Below are positions 14,041 to 20,670 of a stretch of 25,313 nucleotides of DNA, piece after piece (position 1 is the first letter of the stretch; every line of letters begins with the position of its first letter). The DNA comes from an uncultured Oscillospiraceae bacterium (GTDB taxonomy: Bacteria > Bacillota > Clostridia > Oscillospirales > Acutalibacteraceae). The notes under the pieces are model-generated. The model was given only the letters and a program-made list of their open reading frames with translations, was not told the DNA's origin and did not search any database. The position numbers and the translations under genes were made by a program. Location of the stretch: positions 1-25,313 of the forward strand of contig UREO01000007.1 in assembly GCA_900546895.1 (NCBI GenBank), written 5' to 3'.

Positions 14041-15471
14041 ATGAGTAAAAAATACATTTTAGCCGTCGACGGCGGTTCTCAGAGTTCTAAAATCGTAATT
14101 TTTGATCTGGAAGGGAATATTGTCTGCGAAGAGAAAGAAAACCTCAGGCCGGTCAATCTGCCGTCGCCGGGGATCGTAGAGCATCCCGATGACGATCTGT
14201 GGGATTCCATTGCGGTTGCCAGCAAAAAGACGCTGGCGAAATTTGACGGCGATGTCAAGGACATCATGGCGGTCGGGCTTTGCACCATCCGGTTCTGTAG
14301 GGCGCTCCTGAAAAAGGACGGTTCCCTGTATTCCCCGGTGATGAGCTGGATGGATCAGCGCGTTTCCCGCGTACATGAGCAGGTCAGCGACGAAATCGCC
14401 TATGTCACCACTTCCTCCGGTTATATTACCCATCGCTTTACCGGCAATTTTAACGATACGGCCGCCAACTATCAGGGCGTCTGGCCGATGGATACGGACA
14501 CATGGCAGTGGTATGAGGACGATCAGAAGATTGCCGAATACAATCTTACCCGCGACATGCTGTTCCATCTGCAGATGCCCGGCACGATCCTTGGCTATGT
14601 GACGAAGGAAGCCGCCGAGGCGACCGGGATTCCGGAAGGGCTTCCGGTCGTGGCAACCGCGAACGACAAGGCGGTTGAGGCGCTGGGTGCGGGCTGCACC
14701 GGCGAAAAGACGGTGCTGATCTCCCTGGGCACCTACATTGCCGCAATGGCTCAGGGCCACGACAATCCGAAGAATACCGTCAATTTCTGGAGCAACTTCG
14801 CTTCCGTTCCCAACCAGTACCTGTATGAGAGCAACGGCATCCGCCGCGGCATGTGGACGGTCAGCTGGTTCAAGAACGTACTGGGCGACAGCTACGCGGA
14901 GAAAGCCCAATCCATGGGCATGTCCGCGGAGGAGCTGCTGAGCAGGGAAGCGGAAGAGGTCCCTGTCGGAAGCGACGGCCTGATGACCGTTCTCGACTTC
15001 CTGGCTCCCGCGGACCAGCCGTTCAAAAAGGGCATCATGATCGGCTTTGACGGGCGCCACGGCCGCGCGCATATGTACCGTTCCATTCTGGAAGGCATTG
15101 CCATGACCATGAAGAGCCGTGTGGACGAGATGTGCGAGGAGCTTAACCTTAAGCTGGATAATATCATCATTTCCGGCGGCGGTTCCAACAGCGATCTGTT
15201 CATGCAGATTTTCTCCGATGTTTTCGGGATTCCCGCGTCGCGCAACGTGGTGAACGGTTCCGCGGCGGTCGGCTCGGCAATCTGTGCCGCCGTCGCAGTC
15301 GGGGCTTACAAAACCTTTGACGAGGCTGTGGCCCATATGGTCCGCATGCGCGACACCTTCCGACCCGATCTGCAGAATACCGAGAAATATACGAGAGCGA
15401 ACGCGGTCTATCGCGACATTACAAAATGTACGGATGACCTCCTGAAGCGCTCCTATGAAATTTTCAGTTAA
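14041..15471 (+). CDS. ygcE: FGGY-family carbohydrate kinase (YgcE-like)
   Basis: 476 residues with both FGGY domains. The N-terminal phosphate loop is AVDGGSQSSKIVIFD, the substrate region includes SWMDQR, the catalytic aspartate lies in TANDKAVEALGAG, the ATP-binding C-terminal motif is ISGGGSNSDLFMQIFSDVFG, and the end has NGSAAVGSAICAAVAVGAY. FGGY kinases phosphorylate sugars, polyols or glycerol at the expense of ATP. E. coli YgcE is the corresponding member of the ygc locus. The ATG follows AGAGG at six bases, 79 bases after the SDR stop in the same operon. Its phosphorylated product is the obvious candidate ligand for the GlpP-like regulator (inference). The substrate is not predictable. 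Confidence 0.9.
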   Translation: MSKKYILAVDGGSQSSKIVIFDLEGNIVCEEKENLRPVNLPSPGIVEHPDDDLWDSIAVASKKTLAKFDGDVKDIMAVGLCTIRFCRALLKKDGSLYSPVMSWMDQRVSRVHEQVSDEIAYVTTSSGYITHRFTGNFNDTAANYQGVWPMDTDTWQWYEDDQKIAEYNLTRDMLFHLQMPGTILGYVTKEAAEATGIPEGLPVVATANDKAVEALGAGCTGEKTVLISLGTYIAAMAQGHDNPKNTVNFWSNFASVPNQYLYESNGIRRGMWTVSWFKNVLGDSYAEKAQSMGMSAEELLSREAEEVPVGSDGLMTVLDFLAPADQPFKKGIMIGFDGRHGRAHMYRSILEGIAMTMKSRVDEMCEELNLKLDNIIISGGGSNSDLFMQIFSDVFGIPASRNVVNGSAAVGSAICAAVAVGAYKTFDEAVAHMVRMRDTFRPDLQNTEKYTRANAVYRDITKCTDDLLKRSYEIFS

Positions 15472-15489
15472 CCGATTTTAACAGACATT

Positions 15490-15524
15490 GCAGAAATACT
15501 GCAGAGCGACTGCAGTATTTCTGC
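15490..15524 (+). other. Perfect 15-base-pair hairpin between kinase and surE-like genes
   Basis: GCAGAAATACTGCAG (15490-15504), loop AGCGA, CTGCAGTATTTCTGC (15510-15524), followed by CCATTTTC. The stem is perfect, but the T run is short and delayed, so it may be a leaky terminator or an mRNA-stability element that lowers expression of the last gene. Confidence 0.65.
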
Positions 15525-15553
15525 CCATTTTCGGCTAAGCGCGGGGGAACGAT

Positions 15554-16324
15554 ATGAAACCTTTGATTCTGATTACGAACGACGATGGAATATATTCTCC
15601 GGGTTTGCGCGCGGCGGCGGAAGCGGTTGCCGATTTGGGCGAGCTGCTCATTGTTGCGCCGCATCGCCAGCAGACCAGCATGGGCCGCGCTTTTCCCCGC
15701 ACGGAAGACCTGGGGATCATTGAAACGACCACCCTGATGATTCGCGGAGTGCGAACAAAAGCCTACGCCGTGCACGGGTCGCCCGCCTACGCGGTGGCTC
15801 ATGCCGTGCTGGAGCTTGCAAACCGCAAACCGGATTTGTGCGTCAGCGGTATCAATTACGGGGAAAACCTAGGCACCATTGTTACCTGCAGCGGAACCTT
15901 GGGCGCCGCGTTTGAAGCGAATTCCCATGAAATTCCCGCCATTGCATCCTCCCTGCAAATCCCGCTGCAGCTGCAGAGAAAAACGGATTACAGTCCGGCG
16001 GACTGGAGCGCCGCGGCGGAAATCACCGGAAGAGCGGCGCAGTCCGTGCTGAAAGACGGCATGCCCAACAAAGCCACCGTCCTGAATATCAATATTCCCG
16101 ACCAGCTGCGGGATACGGAACATTATCATATTACGCGGCAGAGCCATCAGAACTATTTCTGTTTTATACGGCCGGGAGAGCGGGATTTTTCAAAGAGATT
16201 TGAACTGAAATCCCGGTTGTCCGTGAATATGGATACCCTGGAGCCGGACAGCGATATCTATGCCGTTTACATAGATAAGGCAATTTCCATTACGCCAATG
16301 ACCTGGAATATGACAGCGGTTTAA
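15554..16324 (+). CDS. surE: SurE-family 5'/3'-nucleotidase or phosphatase
   Basis: 256 residues matching SurE: the metal-binding NDDGIYSPGL (residues 9-18, with the Asp10-Asp11 pair), VAPHRQQTSMGRAF with its conserved Ser, and CVSGINYGENLGT carrying the conserved Asn and glycine loop. SurE enzymes are divalent-metal phosphatases acting on nucleoside monophosphates and other small phosphate esters. Here it is the last gene of the SDR-kinase operon, so it may dephosphorylate a pathway intermediate and reset the signal read by the GlpP-like protein (inference). Ribosome site GGGGGA before the ATG. The C-terminal dimerisation arm ends shortly after KAISITPM, a normal SurE finish. Confidence 0.9.
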   Translation: MKPLILITNDDGIYSPGLRAAAEAVADLGELLIVAPHRQQTSMGRAFPRTEDLGIIETTTLMIRGVRTKAYAVHGSPAYAVAHAVLELANRKPDLCVSGINYGENLGTIVTCSGTLGAAFEANSHEIPAIASSLQIPLQLQRKTDYSPADWSAAAEITGRAAQSVLKDGMPNKATVLNINIPDQLRDTEHYHITRQSHQNYFCFIRPGERDFSKRFELKSRLSVNMDTLEPDSDIYAVYIDKAISITPMTWNMTAV

Positions 16325-16427
16325 AAGAATCCGGAGAAGAGGACAGGCACACAGCAGGAACGCGGCAATTTTCATTTATAAAGGCTTTGTCCAACAGTTG
16401 AGGAATGCAAAACGGGAGATGATGATT

Positions 16428-16455
16428 GAGGCGGCGATAAACCGCCTCTTTTTTT
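16428..16455 (+). terminator. Intrinsic terminator after the surE-like gene
   Basis: GAGGCGG (16428-16434) pairs with CCGCCTC (16442-16448), followed by seven Ts. It closes the SDR-kinase-SurE operon. Confidence 0.9.
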
Positions 16456-16531
16456 ATGCATTCCCGATTTGGTATTTTTTTCCTGAAAGCCCTTTTCCGG
16501 AAAGTATATTGATGAAAGGTTGAAAAGTAGA

Positions 16532-18604
16532 ATGTTTCATTTCTTTAAACGTTCCGCAACAATTCGGGAAGAATCTCACAAATCAGTTAAAAAATCCAGT
16601 TTGAAGAAAAAGCTCAGCATCATTTTTGCCATTGTGATTGCAGTTCCTTTTGCAGTGATGTCCCTGTTTATACTGCCCAACCAGATTCAGTCGCAGTACG
16701 TCGAGTCCAGCAGCCAGCAACTGAAGCTGGCCGATAAGAACATGGAGACCTTTTTTTCAGAGATCCAGTACAATCTTGACTATATGGCGCCGGCAAGCCT
16801 GATGAAAGCGTCGAAGGGACATTTGACCAGCTATGTGAACAAAGGGGAAAACGACGACAGGGTGCTCCGGTCGTCCAAAGCGGGCGGGATGGAGCAGGAA
16901 ATTTTCCAGTCCTTCGACTCCTTCCGGCAGGCGCATCCCTATGTCACCTATGTCTATTACGGGCTGGAAAGCAAGGAATATATGCAGAGCCCGGAGGGCG
17001 GGGCGGTAGTGCCGAATTACGACCCCACACAGCGGCTTTTTTACACGACCGCGATTACGGGCAAGGGGAAATATGTGTATACGGAGCCGTATGAAAACGA
17101 CGGCAATATTATCCTGGGCCTGGTCAAGGCGGTATACGACGGCAATGATCTTCTGGGCGTTTCCGGAATTGACGTCAACCTGAATTCCATGACGGAAATG
17201 CTCAATCAGGTGAAGATCGGAAAGAGCGGATACCTGATCCTCGTCCATCAGAACGGAACCGTTATTTCCGACTCCATGGACAAGGAGCATAACCTCAAGA
17301 AAATCGAAGAGCTGAAAATTACGGGATTGGAAAATGCGGGAAAGATAACCGATGGGGTAAAGAGTACCGGATTGGACGGGGAGAAATTCCTTACCAATGT
17401 TTATACCTCTCCCAATACGGGCTGGAAGGTCATAGCGATGATTCCCCAAAAGGAGATTGACGCCGCGACCTTCAGCGTTTCCACCGCCGTGCTTTTGATT
17501 GCGTTCCTGACTTTGCTGATTGGCTTGGCAGCCGTATGGAAATTTACGGACGCGATTCAGATTCCGCTGAAAAAACTCAGCCAGCGGCTGGAACTGCTTT
17601 CCCACGGCGACCTTCACTCCGAAGTTCCCTCCGTCAAAACAAAGGACGACGTCGGGGTTTTGGCAAATTCCCTTTTCTACACGGTAGAGAATATGAAGAA
17701 TTATATTGCGGAAATTGATGCCGCGCTGGGGAACATTGCGAACGGACAGCTTGATTTTGAGCTCAGGCAGGAATTCCTGGGCGATTTCGTTTCCATCAGA
17801 GCCTCCATTCAAAAGATCACGGATTCTCTGAACGGCACCTTGACGGAGATCAGCCGCTCCGCGGCGCAGGTGGATTCCAACTCGGCCCAGATCGCCAACG
17901 GGGCGCAGGCGTTGGCGCAGGGCGCGACGGAGCAGGCAAGTTCCGTCGAAGAGCTTGCGGCCACGGTTACCGAAATTTCCACCCATGTCAAACAGAATGC
18001 GGAGCATGCGGCTGAGGCAAATAAAAATGTTAGCCTTGTCCGGACCGAAATAGAAGCCAGCAATCGGCATATGGATGAAATGGTGTCCGCGATGGCTCAG
18101 ATCGATGAATCCTCCGGGGAAATCGGGAAAATCATCAAAACCATTGAGGATATCGCTTTCCAGACCAATATCCTCGCTTTGAACGCGGCTGTTGAGGCAG
18201 CGAGAGCGGGGGCCGCGGGCAAGGGCTTTGCCGTTGTGGCGGACGAGGTCCGTAATCTGGCGAGCAAAAGCGCTCAGGCGGCAAAAAACACCACCGCTTT
18301 GATCGAAAATTCCACCAGGCAGGTGGAGAATGGGACGAAAATCGCGGACCAGACCGCGAAAGCCCTTCTTCAGGTGGTCGAGAGCGTAGAATCCGTTTCA
18401 GATGCCGTTGCGCAGATCACAGAGGCGTCAAGCCGTCAGGCGGAGTCCATCAGTCAGGTGACACAGGGCGCCGATCAGATCGCCGCAGTGGTTCAGACCA
18501 ACTCGGCGACTGCGGAAGAAAATGCCGCCGCCAGTGAGGAGCTTTCCACGCAGGTGCAGATCATGCGGTCGCTTGTCGGAAAATTCCGCTTAAAGAAGGG
18601 GTAG
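16532..18604 (+). CDS. Methyl-accepting chemotaxis protein with a dCache-type sensor
   Basis: About 690 residues: a short basic cytoplasmic tail, TM1 (about 29-48), a 270-residue extracellular sensor with dCache features (YYTTAITGKGKYVYTEPY and LLGVSGIDVNLNSM-like blocks), TM2 (about 318-338), a HAMP domain and a long coiled-coil signalling domain. The signalling tip is the near-invariant DIAFQTNILALNAAVEAARA (about 540), with the GKGFAVVADEVRNLA hairpin that contacts CheA and CheW. dCache receptors commonly bind amino acids, amines or organic acids. It lies directly after the ygc-like operon behind a terminator; whether it senses the same compound is a guess. The ATG at 16532 is taken; a TTG at 16520 is an in-frame alternative directly after AAAGG. 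Confidence 0.93.
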   Translation: MFHFFKRSATIREESHKSVKKSSLKKKLSIIFAIVIAVPFAVMSLFILPNQIQSQYVESSSQQLKLADKNMETFFSEIQYNLDYMAPASLMKASKGHLTSYVNKGENDDRVLRSSKAGGMEQEIFQSFDSFRQAHPYVTYVYYGLESKEYMQSPEGGAVVPNYDPTQRLFYTTAITGKGKYVYTEPYENDGNIILGLVKAVYDGNDLLGVSGIDVNLNSMTEMLNQVKIGKSGYLILVHQNGTVISDSMDKEHNLKKIEELKITGLENAGKITDGVKSTGLDGEKFLTNVYTSPNTGWKVIAMIPQKEIDAATFSVSTAVLLIAFLTLLIGLAAVWKFTDAIQIPLKKLSQRLELLSHGDLHSEVPSVKTKDDVGVLANSLFYTVENMKNYIAEIDAALGNIANGQLDFELRQEFLGDFVSIRASIQKITDSLNGTLTEISRSAAQVDSNSAQIANGAQALAQGATEQASSVEELAATVTEISTHVKQNAEHAAEANKNVSLVRTEIEASNRHMDEMVSAMAQIDESSGEIGKIIKTIEDIAFQTNILALNAAVEAARAGAAGKGFAVVADEVRNLASKSAQAAKNTTALIENSTRQVENGTKIADQTAKALLQVVESVESVSDAVAQITEASSRQAESISQVTQGADQIAAVVQTNSATAEENAAASEELSTQVQIMRSLVGKFRLKKG

Positions 18605-18681
18605 GATTAAAATCTGTCCGGTCGGTTTACGGCAGTCACCCTTGAAGAAGCAAATGCATTGAAAGTCATTCAATTTTATCA

Positions 18682-18714
18682 AAAGCAGGCAGAGTGGTCC
18701 ACTCTGCCTGCTTT
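18682..18714 (+). terminator. Terminator after the chemoreceptor gene
   Basis: A perfect palindrome centred on 18698 (AAGCAGGCAGAGTGG/CCACTCTGCCTGCTT), followed by TGCTGATTTTTT. It lies 78 bases after the stop. Confidence 0.85.
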
Positions 18715-18738
18715 GCTGATTTTTTGGGAAGGGTTTGC

Positions 18739-18767
18739 TTGTCAACAGCTTTCCCGCTATTTACTTT
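18739..18767 (+). promoter_or_regulatory. Possible promoter of the 54-residue gene
   Basis: TTGTCA (18739-18744), 17 bases, TACTTT (18762-18767). The -10 is the same as that of enolase. Confidence 0.45.
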
Positions 18768-18841
18768 AGGAATTTATGAAACAGACGGCGGCTTATGGAA
18801 TATCCTGATATTGATCCATTTTTTTCAATTGAGGTGATCGC

Positions 18842-19006
18842 ATGCAAACGGTTATTATCAGATTCTTTGATAAAAAAGTTGGATACAGAGCCGCGAATTT
18901 TCTCAGAAGCTTGGGATATCAGGTGAATTCCGTCGGACGGACCTATTGGAACAGCTTTTATCCGTTTGCTTCGTGTCTCATCCTGGAAATCAATTATGAA
19001 GAATAA
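18842..19006 (+). CDS. Small hypothetical protein, 54 residues
   Basis: ATG at 18842 follows GAGGTG five bases upstream and the frame runs to TAA at 19004. The product begins MQTVIIRFFDKKVGYRAANF and ends LILEINYEE; it is a short basic-to-acidic protein with an alternating beta-helix-beta look (YRAANFLRSLGYQV) and no membrane segment. I do not recognise a family. A candidate promoter precedes it. It ends 6 bases before the convergent enolase stop, so the two transcripts must overlap. Confidence 0.6.
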   Translation: MQTVIIRFFDKKVGYRAANFLRSLGYQVNSVGRTYWNSFYPFASCLILEINYEE

Positions 19007-19012
19007 CAGCTG

Positions 19013-20293
19013 TTAATGAAAGCAGCTGTTCCCTGGGAAACAGGCGCCGTCTCCCAGATCGGATTCAATCCGCAGCAGCTGGTTGTATTTTGAGACACGC
19101 TCGCTGCGGCTCGGGGCGCCGGTCTTAATCTGGCCCGCGTTCAGCGCGACCGCCAGATCGGCAATGGTGGTGTCTTCCGTTTCGCCCGAGCGGTGGGAGA
19201 TGATCGCCGTATAGCCGGCTTTATGCGCCATCTTCACGGCGTCCATTGTTTCTGTCAGGGAGCCGATCTGATTCAGTTTAATCAGGATGGAATTTGCGCA
19301 GTGCAGGTTAATTCCCTTCTTCAGCCTTTCCGTATTGGTAACGAACAGATCGTCACCGACAAGCTGAACCGAATCGCCCAGCTCTGCCGTCAGCTTTTCC
19401 CAGCCCTGCCAGTCGTCCTCGCCCAGCGGGTCTTCAATGGAGCGGATCGGGTATTTCTGGCTCAGGGTCTTCCAGTACGCGATGAGCTGATCCGTCGTAT
19501 AGGAGGTATGGTGCTTCGGAAGCAGGTAGCCGCTGCCGGACTTCCACTCGCTGGAGGCGGCGTCGATCGCGAGAACAAAATCTCTGGCTGGCTGGTAGCC
19601 CGCTTTTTTGATCGCTTCCAGAATCAGTTCGATCGCTTCTTCGTCCGTGTCTAGGTTGGGCGCGTAGCCGCCCTCGTCGCCGACGGAGGTGGACAACCCT
19701 CTTTCCTTCAGGATGGATGCAAGCTTATGGAACACTTCCGCGCACCAGCGCAGCCCCTCCCGGAAAGACGGCGCCCCTACGGGCATAATCATGAATTCCT
19801 GAATGTCTACGTTGTTTGCCGCGTGCGCTCCGCCGTTCAGGATATTCATCATTGGGACGGGGAGAGTGTCGGCGTTTACGCCGCCGATAAAACGGTATAG
19901 CGGCAAATGGAGCGCGCTTGCTGCGGCCCTTGCCGCCGCAAGCGAAACCGCCAGAATGGCGTTTGCCCCCAGCTTGGATTTCTCTTTAGTACCGTCAAGC
20001 TCTATCAGCTTTTGGTCAATGGCTGCGGTCTGGGTGCTGTCCCATCCGCTGAGAGCGTCGTTTATGATTGTATTGATATGATCGACCGCTTTCAAGACGC
20101 CTTTTCCGCCGTAGCGGGAAGAATCTCCGTCGCGAAGCTCAAGGGCCTCAAACGAGCCTGTGGACGCTCCGCTCGGGACAGCGCCTGTTCCCACGGTGCC
20201 GTCGTTCAGCGTTACAACCGCCTCAACCGTTGGATTGCCTCTGGAATCCAGAATTTCTCTTGCAACAATATTTTTAATACGATAGTCAGACAT
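19013..20293 (-). CDS. eno: Enolase (phosphopyruvate hydratase)
   Basis: A full-length 426-residue enolase, converting 2-phosphoglycerate to phosphoenolpyruvate in glycolysis. Signatures: REILDSRGNPTVE at the N-terminus, the mobile loop GAVPSGASTGSFEALELRDG, GGAHAANNVDIQEFMIMP, the metal-binding GDDLFVTN, the catalytic lysine in ILIKLNQIGSLTET, and SHRSGETEDTTIADLAV. The start is set by AAGGGGGC upstream of the ATG. The gene stands alone instead of in a gap-pgk-tpi-gpm cluster. A promoter (20382-20354) and a leader hairpin precede it. It is convergent with the 54-residue gene, and no clear T-tailed terminator is visible directly after its stop. Confidence 0.98.
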   Translation of the reverse strand: MSDYRIKNIVAREILDSRGNPTVEAVVTLNDGTVGTGAVPSGASTGSFEALELRDGDSSRYGGKGVLKAVDHINTIINDALSGWDSTQTAAIDQKLIELDGTKEKSKLGANAILAVSLAAARAAASALHLPLYRFIGGVNADTLPVPMMNILNGGAHAANNVDIQEFMIMPVGAPSFREGLRWCAEVFHKLASILKERGLSTSVGDEGGYAPNLDTDEEAIELILEAIKKAGYQPARDFVLAIDAASSEWKSGSGYLLPKHHTSYTTDQLIAYWKTLSQKYPIRSIEDPLGEDDWQGWEKLTAELGDSVQLVGDDLFVTNTERLKKGINLHCANSILIKLNQIGSLTETMDAVKMAHKAGYTAIISHRSGETEDTTIADLAVALNAGQIKTGAPSRSERVSKYNQLLRIESDLGDGACFPGNSCFH

Positions 20294-20323
20294 ATTGATT
20301 GCCCCCTTATGGTTTTTTTATCT

Positions 20324-20343
20324 CAGTTAGTGAAAACTAACTG
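20324..20343 (-). other. Hairpin in the enolase 5' leader
   Basis: CAGTTAGT, a 4-base loop and ACTAACTG form a perfect 8-pair stem, about 11 bases after the -10 on the minus strand and about 30 bases before the ATG. There is no T run, so it is more likely a 5' stabilising hairpin than a terminator. Confidence 0.5.
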
Positions 20344-20353
20344 TCTTTCATTA

Positions 20354-20382
20354 AAAGTAGCACAATTTACTGAAAATGTCAA
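20354..20382 (-). promoter_or_regulatory. Promoter of eno
   Basis: On the minus strand TTGACA (20382-20377), 17 bases, TACTTT (20359-20354). Confidence 0.6.
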
Positions 20383-20502
20383 TTGACGGATCCGATATCT
20401 CCCGGTTTTTCTGTTAATAAAAGATTAAAAAAACGGATGCGGCAGCCGAGAAAAACCGTCTGTTCGAAAGGGGCGGAAATTGTTAACATTTGGCATATTA
20501 GC

Positions 20503-20531
20503 TTGATAATTGCCAGTTTTTAGGGTATAAT
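20503..20531 (+). promoter_or_regulatory. Promoter of the SH3-lysozyme gene
   Basis: TTGATA (20503-20508), 17 bases, TATAAT (20526-20531). It gives a leader of about 130 bases in which I see only a small GGAAG/CTTCC hairpin (20597-20614). Confidence 0.75.
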
Positions 20532-20670
20532 CGAACCAGTAATGTCAACGGATGCCAGAGCTGATTTGATGGTAAGGCAGCGCGTGTATTTTATAGGAAG
20601 GAAAAAATCTTCCATATCGGGGCTTGCTGCCGGTCTGTATTATAAATACTACATAATTGGAGTGAATGAA

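Noticed and set aside
14059..15336. 425-codon minus-strand frame
   Set aside because: Shadow of the FGGY kinase gene; His-, Gly- and Val-rich composition without motifs.
15490..15524. True terminator separating surE from the kinase operon
   Set aside because: The stem is perfect but is followed by CCATTTTC, not a direct T run, and no new promoter is visible before surE.
16757..18070. 437-codon minus-strand frame
   Set aside because: Shadow of the chemoreceptor gene, which has unmistakable MCP motifs on the plus strand.
20324..20343. A fourth copy of the AGTTAC leader at eno
   Set aside because: CAGTTAGT/ACTAACTG looks similar, but there are no AGAGA boxes and no terminator, and the hairpin pairs with itself.
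20532..20670. c-di-GMP or c-di-AMP riboswitch in the lysozyme leader
   Set aside because: Such riboswitches often precede wall hydrolases, but the leader lacks the GEMM core and is too short and unstructured for ydaO.
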